From assembly GCA_902625535.1 (NCBI GenBank), contig CACOBT010000001.1, forward strand, positions 109,934-173,933: 64,000 bases of DNA, written 5' to 3'. The notes under the pieces were generated by a model. That model was given only the letters and a program-made list of their open reading frames with translations. It was not told the origin of the DNA and searched no databases. The stretch is from an uncultured beta proteobacterium. Lineage in GTDB: Bacteria > Pseudomonadota > Gammaproteobacteria > Burkholderiales > Burkholderiaceae_A. Every line of letters begins with the position of its first letter. Within the stretch, counting starts at the first letter, position 1. Both the position numbers and the translations under genes were made by a program. Below, in pieces: positions 49,026 to 59,200 of the stretch.

Positions 49026-50376
49026 CGACCGTACGGTTGAAGACATTAGAAATCGAATGGGCAAAAACAGGTTGTTGGGTGTCGAAAATTATAAGTTGAT
49101 AAAACTTTTAGCAAAAGTTTTAACCAGTAAAAGGTCCCCTGGCGATGAAATGAATGATTTTTTTAAATCAAGGAGGCCCGGTAAAAATCAGAGACAAGCT
49201 ATAGCAGATTTAATTTTTTTTGTATTGAATAATAAAAAAAGACTTTTTTGCTCTGTTATGGATAGGGATAACCATAAAAGTTTCTACGATGTAATTGCTG
49301 ACGTTTTATTTCTAGCTAAAAGGATTTGTTTTTTCCCTGACAAATTATTCCTTGATAAGCACGACTTAAAAATCTCGAAGGCGCTTGAAAGATTTGAGCT
49401 TTTTGAAACGAGCGCGCTACCAGATTTTCGAAAAGTATCAATTCGCTTTAACTATCCCGTTTGGATTGTAAAATATTTTTTTAACAGGAAAGGACCCAGT
49501 TATACTTACAAGGTATTAACTAATAGCAATAATAGGAGGGGGTTTATTTGTTTGCGGGTCAATACAATCAAAGTAAAGCCTAGGGAAGTGCAAAGATTTT
49601 TGACTAACGTTAGGGTTGAAAGCGTAATATCCGAAATTCTTCCCGATTGTATTTATATTAGGGGCAAAGGAAATATTTTAGGTCTTGAAGCCTATGAGAA
49701 AGGATTTTTTGAAATTCAAGATTTTGGGAGCCAGTTAATAACCAAAGTCTTAAACCCTAAACCTTACGCAATAGTGGTTGATTATTGTTGTGGTGCTGGG
49801 GGAAAAACCCTGTCTTTGAGTTCAATTATGAAGAATACTGGACTTATTTACGCCATTGATGTGTCATCGCAAAGAATCAACCAACTGAAGATGAGGGCAA
49901 ACAGAGCAGGAGTAACCAATCTCTATCCATTGGTTGTATCCCACTCCGATAATTCAAAAATAGAACATCTTAGGCGCAAAGCAGCATTCGTTTTGGTCGA
50001 TGTCCCGTGCACGGGATCGGGAACTTTTATACAGTATCCGCACCTTAAATGGAGGATTACACAGAAGATTGTGGCGGATTACACAAGATTACAGAGGAGT
50101 ATTCTTGAAAAAGCATCTGAATGCTGTAAAAAAGGAGGGATTTTAGTTTATTCTACGTGTAGTATTTTTGAGGACGAAAATAACCTCGTTACCGACGATT
50201 TTTTGAAAAATAACCAAGATTTTTCCCCGGTGCTGTGGAATATTGGCGTTTCAGTGCAGAATAGGAAGAGATTGGATACTTTTTTGGAAACTGACTGGCG
50301 TGGTGGAGCTATATTACTCGACTCATCGATTTCAAAATATGGGTTTTATTTTCAAAAGTTTGTTCGTAATGTATAG
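49015..50376 (+). CDS. RsmB/NOP family class I rRNA methyltransferase
   Basis: About 453 residues; predicted m5C methyltransferase acting on 16S rRNA. The N-terminal NusB-like helical region (about 1-160) is followed by the RFF segment and catalytic domain with SAM motif VVDYCCGAGGKTLSLSSI near residue 260, the DVPCTGSGTFIQYPHLKW motif (first cysteine) near 325 and YSTCSIFEDEN (nucleophile) near 375. The ATG at 49015 overlaps purN; the frame is open upstream without similarity. RsmB proper normally follows fmt, so a paralogue such as an Fmu-like enzyme is possible. Confidence 0.87.
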   Translation: MKFSDRTVEDIRNRMGKNRLLGVENYKLIKLLAKVLTSKRSPGDEMNDFFKSRRPGKNQRQAIADLIFFVLNNKKRLFCSVMDRDNHKSFYDVIADVLFLAKRICFFPDKLFLDKHDLKISKALERFELFETSALPDFRKVSIRFNYPVWIVKYFFNRKGPSYTYKVLTNSNNRRGFICLRVNTIKVKPREVQRFLTNVRVESVISEILPDCIYIRGKGNILGLEAYEKGFFEIQDFGSQLITKVLNPKPYAIVVDYCCGAGGKTLSLSSIMKNTGLIYAIDVSSQRINQLKMRANRAGVTNLYPLVVSHSDNSKIEHLRRKAAFVLVDVPCTGSGTFIQYPHLKWRITQKIVADYTRLQRSILEKASECCKKGGILVYSTCSIFEDENNLVTDDFLKNNQDFSPVLWNIGVSVQNRKRLDTFLETDWRGGAILLDSSISKYGFYFQKFVRNV

Positions 50377-50410
50377 TTGTCGGTGGTAAGCTGGGTGCCG
50401 GATTTGGCGG

Positions 50411-50416
50411 TATAAT
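50411..50416 (+). promoter_or_regulatory. Candidate -10 box of the desaturase gene
   Basis: A perfect TATAAT lies 31 bases before the desaturase ATG, followed by an AGAGG-like ribosome-binding stretch. No good -35 is present at 16-18 bases spacing, so an activated promoter is possible. Confidence 0.35.
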
Positions 50417-50446
50417 AGATATATAAGAACATAGAGGTTGGGAAAA

Positions 50447-51574
50447 ATGGAATTGATAGAATTTATTTCTTATGGGTTAACCGACATTGGGTTGGTTGGT
50501 ATATTGGTTTATACATTGGTTGTGACGCATGTGACCATAATCGCGGTAACCGTATTTTTACACAGGTGTCAGGCACATCGATCACTTAAGCTTAAGCCGA
50601 TCGTTTCTCATTTTTTTAGATTTTGGCTCTGGCTCACAACGGGGATGGTTACAAAGGAATGGGCTGCGATACACAGGAAGCATCATGCCAAATGTGAGAC
50701 CGAAGACGACCCGCACAGCCCGCAGGTAAAGGGTATCTCGACAGTATTGTGGAAAGGCACTGAGCTCTATCGGGAAACTTCGGCCGATCGTAGTTGCATA
50801 AATAAATATGGGCATGGTACACCGGATGATTGGCTGGAAAGACATGTTTACACCAAGCGGAGTGCCTGGGGAGTAACTTTTATGCTTTTTATCAATTTTT
50901 TCCTCTTCGGAATCATTGGAGTAGCAGTCTGGGCAGTACAAATGATGTGGATTCCATTCTTTGCAGCTGGTGTAATCAATGGAATTGCTCATTTTGTGGG
51001 GTATAGAAATTTCAAAACTCCCGACTCTAGCCGTAATATTTTTCCGATTGGAATACTAATCGGAGGCGAGGAGTTGCATAATAACCACCATTCTCACGCG
51101 ACCAGCCCAAAATTATCCAGCAGGTGGTTTGAATTTGATATCGGATGGCTCTACATAAAATTGTTTGAATTTTTTGGTTTAGCACAGATTCGCAGCATGC
51201 CTAAAAATCCGATCTATGATCCCGAGAAAAATATTATCGATGAAGATACAGTAGAGGCGATTCTAGCTGCTAAATATGAATTGTTTCAAAAATTACATAA
51301 ACTAGTTAATAAAGTGTCCCATCGTTACAGAAGAGATAAACGACGCCTTGCGGTTTCATCGAAATCTGGACAGAATGAGGCTTCGTCGTCCCAGTTGCAA
51401 TTGATTCTCTCGTTGCGCGACGATTTCGAAAAAATTTGGAATCATCAGAGGACTGCTTCTGTAGAACAAATTATTGTTGCTCTTCGGGATTGGTGCAAGG
51501 AAGCTGAAATGAGCGATGTAAGGGGGTTGCAGGAATACTCTCGTAGTCTACACATGCTAACTTTACAAAGTTAA
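50447..51574 (+). CDS. Membrane fatty acid desaturase (delta-9 acyl-CoA desaturase type)
   Basis: About 375 residues with four main hydrophobic segments and the three histidine boxes of di-iron desaturases: HRCQAHRSL near residue 42, HRKHHAKCE near 74 and NNHHSHA near 212. It inserts a double bond into saturated acyl chains, adjusting membrane fluidity. The start is ATG 50447 (MELIEFISYG); a TTG three codons upstream is less likely. The C-terminal 100 residues are hydrophilic and basic, longer than in short desaturases. Confidence 0.92.
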   Translation: MELIEFISYGLTDIGLVGILVYTLVVTHVTIIAVTVFLHRCQAHRSLKLKPIVSHFFRFWLWLTTGMVTKEWAAIHRKHHAKCETEDDPHSPQVKGISTVLWKGTELYRETSADRSCINKYGHGTPDDWLERHVYTKRSAWGVTFMLFINFFLFGIIGVAVWAVQMMWIPFFAAGVINGIAHFVGYRNFKTPDSSRNIFPIGILIGGEELHNNHHSHATSPKLSSRWFEFDIGWLYIKLFEFFGLAQIRSMPKNPIYDPEKNIIDEDTVEAILAAKYELFQKLHKLVNKVSHRYRRDKRRLAVSSKSGQNEASSSQLQLILSLRDDFEKIWNHQRTASVEQIIVALRDWCKEAEMSDVRGLQEYSRSLHMLTLQS

Positions 51575-51583
51575 ATTTGTAAC

Positions 51584-53170
51584 TTAGTTTCGGATTATGA
51601 GGTTGGAGCCGGAGATAATTATATCCGAAGCCAACTTATTGAGTCTTTTGAGTTCTCGTACAGTTGTTCGGTAACGTTTGGCAATTTGGTATAAAGACTC
51701 GCCTTTTCGAACCGTGTGCGTGTTCTTGTTATAAAGATTATCCCCACCTCGAACTCGCAATCTTTGGCCAACTCTTATCAGATTTCCCCGAAGGTTATTC
51801 AACCGTTTCAAGCTTTTGACTGAAATTCGATACCGTGTTGCAATGTGAGACAAAGTATCACCCTTCCTAACCTTATAAAAAATATGATCCGGATACAAGA
51901 ATTTCAACTTTGCTTTATTGAAATTTTCGATCTTAGCTGATGTGTTTAGGCTTTTATCGTTGGTGGCAACAATTATGGACGAACCTTTTAATAGCTTAGT
52001 TTTTAGGGATCGAATCCCGTTAGCCTTGGCTACGGCATGAGCATCATTGCCGAATTTTTTCGCAATGTCATTTACGGAGGCAGAATCTTTAAGTTTTAGT
52101 GGTATCCAACCAACTAGAGACTGTTGAGTTTTTTGAAATTGTCTCAAATTGGACTTGAAAATGTCGTATTTCCCATACGGAAGTAGAATATTTCTAGTAT
52201 GTTTTTTATTTACAACAGGTCGCAGGACGTTAGCGTTTAGCGCAAGAAATTCTCCCTCATCGATCTCGGAGAGCTCACTGATTAAGTCCACGTCCAAGGA
52301 ATCAGTTATGGCAACAGACCTGAAATAGGGCACATTTGGTATCACCGGGAGTTCTAAACCATATTTTGTTGGGTTTCTGATAATTTCCCTCATTGCCAAC
52401 AACTTGGGTACATAATTGCGAGTTTCCCGTGGCATTCTCAAGCTTGAATAATTTGTCTTTTTTCTAGCTCTTTTATTTTTTTCAATAGCTTTTCTTACAG
52501 ACCGTTCCCCCCAGTTATATGACGCTAACGCGAGAAACCAATCCTTATTTTTCAGTTTATATAAATATTCCAGGTAATCTAACGCCGCATAAGTTGAATC
52601 CATGACGGTTCTTCTCTCGTCCGTCCACCATGTCTGTTTGAGCTCATATCGACGGCCCGTAGAGGGAATAAACTGCCACAATCCTGCCGCTTTTGCTCGT
52701 GAAGTTGCATGAGGATTGTAGGCACTTTCAACAAAAGGGAGTAAAGCTATTTCTGATGGTAAATTTCTCGACTGTACTTCCTTGTGAACAAAGTGAAGAT
52801 ATTTGGTGCTTCGAGCAAACATTCTGATTAAATACTCTGGATTTCTAGTAAAAACCTTAACTTGCCGATTTACGCGGCTTGCCGGAAGGTTAGGTAGACG
52901 AAAGTTGTTCGCGATCTCATTGAAGATATTCTGATTTTCTGCTCTTGGAATACTACCTAATTTTCTCTCTTGATCAACCTTTGGCCGGTTAGTGCTATCC
53001 GTAATGGTATCTAAACCGCTTTTTTTTCCGGCATTGTTCCGATTTGAGTTTTCAACAGTCGAATTTTCCGACTTGCCCTTCATTAAAAAAATGCCATTAG
53101 AGGCGCAACCTGACAATACAATGTTTATTAAAAGGCTAAACGATATGATAAATTTTCTGCTTGTTAACAA
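51584..53170 (-). CDS. mltD: Membrane-bound lytic murein transglycosylase D
   Basis: A 528-residue lipoprotein: signal and lipobox IVLSGC near residue 22. The SLT domain has the catalytic glutamate in LLPFVESAYNPHATS near 145 and AAGLWQFIPSTGRRY near 162, and NWGERSVRKAI further on. Two LysM repeats close the protein: YKVRKGDTLSHIATRY near 430 and HTVRKGESLYQIAKRY near 485, binding peptidoglycan. It cleaves glycan strands in the periplasm. It follows gloB by three bases, as in Burkholderiales and enterics. Confidence 0.95.
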   Translation of the reverse strand: MLTSRKFIISFSLLINIVLSGCASNGIFLMKGKSENSTVENSNRNNAGKKSGLDTITDSTNRPKVDQERKLGSIPRAENQNIFNEIANNFRLPNLPASRVNRQVKVFTRNPEYLIRMFARSTKYLHFVHKEVQSRNLPSEIALLPFVESAYNPHATSRAKAAGLWQFIPSTGRRYELKQTWWTDERRTVMDSTYAALDYLEYLYKLKNKDWFLALASYNWGERSVRKAIEKNKRARKKTNYSSLRMPRETRNYVPKLLAMREIIRNPTKYGLELPVIPNVPYFRSVAITDSLDVDLISELSEIDEGEFLALNANVLRPVVNKKHTRNILLPYGKYDIFKSNLRQFQKTQQSLVGWIPLKLKDSASVNDIAKKFGNDAHAVAKANGIRSLKTKLLKGSSIIVATNDKSLNTSAKIENFNKAKLKFLYPDHIFYKVRKGDTLSHIATRYRISVKSLKRLNNLRGNLIRVGQRLRVRGGDNLYNKNTHTVRKGESLYQIAKRYRTTVRELKRLNKLASDIIISGSNLIIRN

Positions 53171-53173
53171 CGT

Positions 53174-53956
53174 CTACCCTTTCCAATTATCTTTAGATAT
53201 TCTGATTTCTTTAAATTCTTTAAAATTTTTACACGTGAGATATGGATTAGTAGCAAGTTCACACGATAATTCAGTTGGAATAGTTGGCAAAAGATTCTCT
53301 CTATCTTTCTTTACCTTTTCATACCTTTTTGTTATTTCCCGATTGTTCGGAAAATTCTCGTTTGCAAATTTTAAATTTGTTTCCGTATATTCATGGGCAC
53401 AGTATATAAGCGTTTCCCGTGGAAGCTTTGAAATTTTTTTCAAAGATTTATATAAATCTGTGATATCTCCCCCTAAAACTCTTCCGCAACCCCCACCGAA
53501 TAGCGTATCACCGCAAAAAAACGCTGGACGATGTTCGTTGTCTTCGGATTTTAAAAAATAACCTACGTGATTTTTGGTGTGTCCGGGAATATCAAAAATT
53601 TCAAACGTATTACTAGCAATACTTATGATATCCCCGTCGGAGACAACCTGTTCAACTCCGTACTTTTGACAGTCGCCTGGACCAAAAATAGGCAATCCGC
53701 CAACTAATGGCGACCCGTTCAGCAAAATGCTGTCATCTGACCCGAAAAACTTACTACTCACTAGTTTCCCTATGCCACCAACATGATCATGGTGAAGATG
53801 AGTGATTAAAATTGCTCCGATAGACGCGAGTCTAGAAGATTTCTCAAAATATTTGAGAACTTGATGTGACTCGCCTGGGTCTATTAAACACATAGTTTCA
53901 CAGATTTCAACTCCCCAAATGTAATTGTCAGAAAAAGCATCAAATCGGCGAATCAT
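53174..53956 (-). CDS. gloB: Hydroxyacylglutathione hydrolase (glyoxalase II)
   Basis: A 260-residue metallo-beta-lactamase-fold enzyme hydrolysing S-lactoylglutathione in methylglyoxal detoxification. Metal ligands: THLHHDHVGGIG near residue 51, the DIPGHTKNHVGYF segment near 118, FCGDTLFGGGCGR near 145 and CAHEYTETNLKFA near 183 whose EYT-N-FA pattern is diagnostic of GloB. It is divergent from a methyltransferase gene and heads the gloB-mltD pair. Confidence 0.96.
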   Translation of the reverse strand: MIRRFDAFSDNYIWGVEICETMCLIDPGESHQVLKYFEKSSRLASIGAILITHLHHDHVGGIGKLVSSKFFGSDDSILLNGSPLVGGLPIFGPGDCQKYGVEQVVSDGDIISIASNTFEIFDIPGHTKNHVGYFLKSEDNEHRPAFFCGDTLFGGGCGRVLGGDITDLYKSLKKISKLPRETLIYCAHEYTETNLKFANENFPNNREITKRYEKVKKDRENLLPTIPTELSCELATNPYLTCKNFKEFKEIRISKDNWKG

Positions 53957-53994
53957 GATATCCTTTTTTCTTATTAATTAACATGTTATGTAGC

Positions 53995-54741
53995 ATGAGC
54001 ACCGAAAATATTTGGAAAATTTGGCTTAACTCTTCCCTCGGCCAAAGGCTTTTGGCAGAAGAAAAGGTTTGGTTTGATAAAAATTTAGAAGATATATTCG
54101 GATATCATGCAGTACAAATATGCCCTTACAAGTTTAATTCCTTAAACAACAATCGTATTACGTATAAGTATAAATTCAGTTTTGAGTTGTGTGAAGGCCT
54201 AATTGATGAACATGACAACCTTTTCACTGTTGCGCCCGATTCTCTTCCTTTACCTTCAGATAGCGTTGATCTATTTGTTTTAGTACATATTTTTGAAACA
54301 TTAAATGAGCCACATGCACTACTGCGAGAAGTGGACAGAATTCTTAGGCCTGAGGGTAAATTGATTATTTGTAGTTTCAATCCTTACGGCTTGTGGGCAA
54401 TTAATCGGTATTTTAATGGGGTAAATTTACCGTTGAATGGAAAAAACTGGATTTCATTGGCCCGCTTTAAGGACTGGTGTAAGCTTTTAGATCTTCAAAT
54501 TATCGGTGGAGAGTTCCTGGCATTCTACCCTGCCATGAACTCAAAAAAGTGGCAAAACAAGATTGCATGGTTTCAAAATATTATTCAACGTTGGTTGCCT
54601 ACAACTGGGGCAGTTTATTGTTTGACAATTATAAAACGGAGGGAAGGGATGAAACTTTTAAGGTCCGATGTTTGGAGGAGCAAGACAAAATTCGGAAAAA
54701 AAACGGTTCCTTCGGTTTCGACATCTAGTGAAAGGACATAG
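53995..54741 (+). CDS. Class I SAM-dependent methyltransferase
   Basis: About 248 residues. Only the later part of the methyltransferase fold is clear: LPLPSDSVDLFVLVHIFETL near residue 82 and LREVDRILRPEGKLIICSFNPYG near 110 (motifs III and post-I of the methyltransf_11 type, abbreviated). The N-terminal glycine motif I is not obvious, a trait of the subfamily found between gloB and rnhA in Burkholderiales. Substrate is unknown. The ATG at 53995 is chosen; seven bases separate the stop from rnhA. Confidence 0.82.
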   Translation: MSTENIWKIWLNSSLGQRLLAEEKVWFDKNLEDIFGYHAVQICPYKFNSLNNNRITYKYKFSFELCEGLIDEHDNLFTVAPDSLPLPSDSVDLFVLVHIFETLNEPHALLREVDRILRPEGKLIICSFNPYGLWAINRYFNGVNLPLNGKNWISLARFKDWCKLLDLQIIGGEFLAFYPAMNSKKWQNKIAWFQNIIQRWLPTTGAVYCLTIIKRREGMKLLRSDVWRSKTKFGKKTVPSVSTSSERT

Positions 54742-54747
54742 AGAGTT

Positions 54748-55182
54748 ATGGTTATGGATCTTTACACGGACGGAGCTTGTAAAGGTAATCCGGGTCCAGG
54801 TGGTTGGGGAGTTGTGATTATTCAAGATGGGGAGCAAGTAAATGAAATTTACGGTGGAGAGTTTAACACCACAAATAATCGAATGGAGTTGGCCGCGGTT
54901 ATAAATGGGTTACGGAGTGTAACAGATATTCTTGATGTCAGAATAAATACCGATTCAATGTATGTAAAAAACGGTATAACCCTATGGATAAAAAAATGGG
55001 AAGAAAATGGTTGGAAAACTGCGGCGAAAAAAGATGTTGCGAACAAGGATTTATGGGTAGAACTTCAAAGCCTAGCGAGAAGACGAAAGATAACATGGAA
55101 TTGGGTTAGAGGTCATTCCGGAAATGAGGGAAACGAGAGAGCGGATTTTTTGGCTAACAAGGGAGTTATAGATTTTTGTTAA
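54748..55182 (+). CDS. rnhA: Ribonuclease HI
   Basis: A 144-residue enzyme degrading the RNA strand of RNA-DNA hybrids, including R-loops and primers. The DEDD residues are seen in LYTDGACKGNPGPGGWG near residue 9, NNRMELAAV near 45, INTDSMYVKNG near 68 and NERADFLANKG near 130; the flexible histidine is in RGHSGNEG near 120. In related genomes rnhA is next to dnaQ; here an RND efflux pair of about 4.2 kb lies between them. Confidence 0.97.
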   Translation: MVMDLYTDGACKGNPGPGGWGVVIIQDGEQVNEIYGGEFNTTNNRMELAAVINGLRSVTDILDVRINTDSMYVKNGITLWIKKWEENGWKTAAKKDVANKDLWVELQSLARRRKITWNWVRGHSGNEGNERADFLANKGVIDFC

Positions 55183-55184
55183 AG

Positions 55185-56273
55185 ATGATGAAAAATTTTA
55201 ATAAACTTATTCTCATCTTGTTTTTATTTTTCATCGTGATAATTATATTAAGCATGATTTCGATGATGTGGGATACACCGTCAACGGCCGAATCAACAGA
55301 AGTTAGCTCTAACAGCGCAGGTATCTCAGTTGAGACGACTAGTGTAAAGCTTGCAGAAATAAAAGAAGAAATCAATCTTACTGGAGAATTTAGAGCGAAT
55401 GATTCGGTGTTTTTAAGGGCAGAGGTTCCCGGTAAAATAACGACCATAAATTTCTATGATGGAAAATTTGTTAGCCAGGGGGAAAGTTTGATAAAGTTTG
55501 ACGATTCAATCCCGCTAGCAGAGTTTTTACAGGCTTCTGCGGAGTATCAGCTTGCGGAAAAAAATTACGTGAGGGCAGAAAAATTAAGGCAAAGGGATTT
55601 TTTGAGCGCAGGTTCTCTAGAAGATGCAAATGCTAAGTTGGGGGTCGCCTACGCAAAAAAATTATTGAGCGAAGCGCGCTTGAAACAATATGAAATAAAG
55701 TCCCCATTTGATGGTATTGTCGGTTTGCGAGATGTTAGTGTAGGAGACTTCGTTCAAGTTGGACAACAAATATTATTGTTGGAGGATTTAAAGCGTTTAA
55801 AATTTGATTTCAAAGTTCCTGAAAAATTTATTAACGATATAAAAATTGGCAACGAAATAAAAATTTTTACTGAAGTTAAAAATGATCCCCTCGCTGTTAC
55901 AGTGGATGTTTTAAATGTAAACGTTGAGAAAAATGGTAGATTTTTGTTAGCAAGGAGTTTTATAGATAACTCAAGTTTAGATTTAAGATCTGGTATGTTC
56001 GGGAGAGCAGTGCTTGAGTTTAAAAAGAAAACCAAAGGTCTTACGGTACCGGAAGTGGCTATTTTTTCAGAGCAATCGAGAAAATTTGTTTGGCGAGTAA
56101 AAGACGGTAAAGCAGAGAAGGTTAAAATTGATACCGGAGTTAGGATTGGACAAAATGTCGAAGTTTTGAATGGACTCAAAATTGAAGATTCTATCGTTAC
56201 TAAGGGGAAGCTAAAATTAAGGAAAACGGGCCAATCGGTGACTATCCGGGAAAATGATACATATTCTGACTAA
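55185..56273 (+). CDS. RND efflux transporter periplasmic adaptor subunit
   Basis: About 362 residues. A single N-terminal membrane helix (LILILFLFFIVIIILS) anchors the protein. The lipoyl half-motifs GEFRANDSVFLRAEVPGKI near residue 65 and YEIKSPFDGIVGLRDVSVGD near 165 flank a helical hairpin, followed by beta-barrel and membrane-proximal domains. It bridges an inner-membrane pump to an outer-membrane channel. The start at ATG 55185 follows the rnhA stop directly; the permease gene lies 13 bases downstream. No TolC-type gene is in the window. Confidence 0.92.
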   Translation: MMKNFNKLILILFLFFIVIIILSMISMMWDTPSTAESTEVSSNSAGISVETTSVKLAEIKEEINLTGEFRANDSVFLRAEVPGKITTINFYDGKFVSQGESLIKFDDSIPLAEFLQASAEYQLAEKNYVRAEKLRQRDFLSAGSLEDANAKLGVAYAKKLLSEARLKQYEIKSPFDGIVGLRDVSVGDFVQVGQQILLLEDLKRLKFDFKVPEKFINDIKIGNEIKIFTEVKNDPLAVTVDVLNVNVEKNGRFLLARSFIDNSSLDLRSGMFGRAVLEFKKKTKGLTVPEVAIFSEQSRKFVWRVKDGKAEKVKIDTGVRIGQNVEVLNGLKIEDSIVTKGKLKLRKTGQSVTIRENDTYSD

Positions 56274-56286
56274 GCATGCAATTTAA

Positions 56287-59200
56287 ATGAAGATTTCTCA
56301 ATTTTTTATCGAAAGGCCAGTATGTGCCTCTGTAGTCTCTTTAATGATTATTTTTATTGGTTTAGTGTCTTTACTAGATCTTTCGGTAAGGGAATATCCA
56401 AAAATTGATGAACCGGTTGTGAGCGTTAGAACCGATTACAAAGGCGCAGCTCCCGAAATTATTGAATCTCAAATAACCAAAACTCTTGAGGATTCTATTG
56501 CAGGAATTGAGGGTATAAAAACTCTGTCATCTGTTTCAAGACAGGGCAGATCAAATATTACTGTCCGTTTTAAAACATATAGGGATCCCGATGATGCCGC
56601 TTCAGATGTTAGAGGTCGTGTTTCTAGAGTTTTGAATCGTCTGCCATTTGAAGCAAAACCACCACGGATCTCTAAAGTTGAGTCCGACGCATCGCCCGTT
56701 ATGTGGATGACTTTAACCAGCGACACAGTTCCATTGATGGAGCTTAGTTTTATTGCACAAAATATAATTAAACCACGCATTCAATCATTACCGGGTGCTG
56801 CTGATGTCAGGGTTTATGGAGATAGAAAATATGCAATGCGTATTTGGGTTGACTCAAACAAAGTAGCAGCTCGTGGGCTAACGATTCAAGATTTGGAAAT
56901 AGCAATAAGAGAGCAAAACTTAGAAGTTCCAGCAGGGAGGATTGAAACCCGCGGTAGAGAATTGTCGGTTATCGCGAGCACGGATCTTTCAAATCCCGAG
57001 GAGTTTAGAAACATAATAATTCCCACGGAGGACGGTGATAGTTTTACACGATTGGGTGATCTTGCAACTGTAGAAATTGGTCCGGAGGACGAGAGAAGAG
57101 TTGCGCGGTATAAGGGTAGACCATCCATAGCCCTAGGTGTAATAAAGCAGGCAACCGCCAATCCTCTAGAATTATCGAAAGCGGTCAATGAAAATATACC
57201 AACAATGCTAAGTGATTTACCATCGGACGTAAGGTTAGAGGTCGCAGCGGATTATTCAATTTTTATTGACCGATCAATAGAGGCCGTTTTTAAAACGATC
57301 TTAGAAGCCATGATTTTAGTCTCTCTTGTAATTGTTCTGGCCTTAAAAAGTTTCAGGGCTGCGATTATTCCTATAATTGTAATTCCTATATCATTAATCG
57401 GAACTTTTAGTTTTCTCCTTTATTTTGGATTCTCAATAAATACCCTAACTCTGCTGGCAATGGTGGTAGCTGTTGGTTTAGTAGTTGATGACGCGATTGT
57501 TGTACTAGAGAATACGGTGAGGCATCTTGATAAAGGTTTATCGTCGATGGATGCTGCAAAAAGAGCTATTTCGGAAGTAGGTTTTGCAGTGGTAGCGATG
57601 ACACTGACTTTAGTGGCTGTTTTCGTACCTGTCATATTTTCTCCCGGAAGAATGGGGAGGTTGTTCGAAGAGTTTGCCTTAGCATTAGCGGGCGCAGTCT
57701 TAATATCGGGTTTTGTTGCTATTGTTTTAACACCTGTTATGTGTGCTTATTTGTTACGTTCTCGCATTAAACATAGTAGTCATATGTCAGAGGAAGAATC
57801 ATTTCGACTTGAAAAACGATATAGAAAAAAAACCTTTTTTTTACGTACGCAAATCAAATATGGTCTTTTACTTCGTTGGTTATTAAGACGACCTACAATC
57901 GTTTATTTGTCGACAATATTAATTCTTAGCGTAGGCGCCATCGCATATATGGACACAAAAAAAGAATTATCACCAATTGAGGATAGAGGATTAATAGTTC
58001 TTATATTCAATACTCCGGAAGGAAGCTCAATTGAGTATACAAATATTAATTCTTTTATGATAGAGGATGTGCTATCAGAAGTGAAAGAAACAGACAAATA
58101 TTTTGTTATTGCTGGAAGTCCAACGGTCAATAAAGGAGCGGCATTTTTTAGACCATTACCCTGGGAAAACCGTGAAAGATCTGTACAGGAGATAAGCTCT
58201 GAATTGAACGAAAAGTTAGCTAATCTGACGGGGGTTCGTGCCTTTGCTATACTTCCCCCTGCATTTGGCCAAAGAGCACAATCGAGACCCATTCAAGTTG
58301 TGTTACTTTCATCTGGTTCTGTGGGAGAAATGGAACTATTGGGGAACGATTTCGTTAACGAGTTAACTGAATCGGGAATATTTACTGGCATTGATACCGA
58401 TTTAATGCTGAACAAACCAGAAGTGAGGCTTACAATTAATCGGGACCTTGCTGCTGACCTCGGTGTAAAAATAGATGATTTAGGTAGAACTTTGGAAAGT
58501 ATGTTGGGTGGAAGATTAGTTTCCCGGTTTAGAAAAGAAAATTACCAATACGAGGTGATTATTCAACTTATCTCGGAAAGCAGAGCCAACCCGAATGATA
58601 TTAATTCCATTAGTATAAGAACAGCGCAAGGGGAATTGGTACCTTTGGCAAGTCTGGTAGAATTGAAAGAGACAGTTGGTCCGAGGGAACTTAACCATTT
58701 TTCTCAGAGGCGGGCAGTAAAAATCAGTGCAGGTTTAGCCGAGAACGTTTCAATAGATGAAGGGCTTTCGAAGATTATTGAGATTGCAGGGGCTATTCTT
58801 CCCGAAAACGCCCAATTAGATTTTGATGGGCAGTCTAGAGAGTATTTTGAAGCGAAAGACACACTTACTTTTGTTTTTGTGTTGGCAGTAGTGTTTATTT
58901 TCTTGGTCTTAGCTGCCCAATTTGAAAGTTTTTCTCAGCCCGTATCAGTTTTGATGACCGTACCGCTCGCATTAACCGGAGCTGTAATTGTAATTTGGAT
59001 CGCAGGTGGTTCGATAAATGTTTACTCACAGATAGGTTTGATTGCGCTAATCGGGCTAATAACGAAACACGGTATTTTAATAGTTGAGTTCGCAAATAAA
59101 TGTTTGGCACAGGGAAAGACGATTGAGAATGCAACGATTGAGGCGGCCAAATTGCGATTCCGCCCAATTATAATGACTACCGCTTCGACAATTTTCGGTG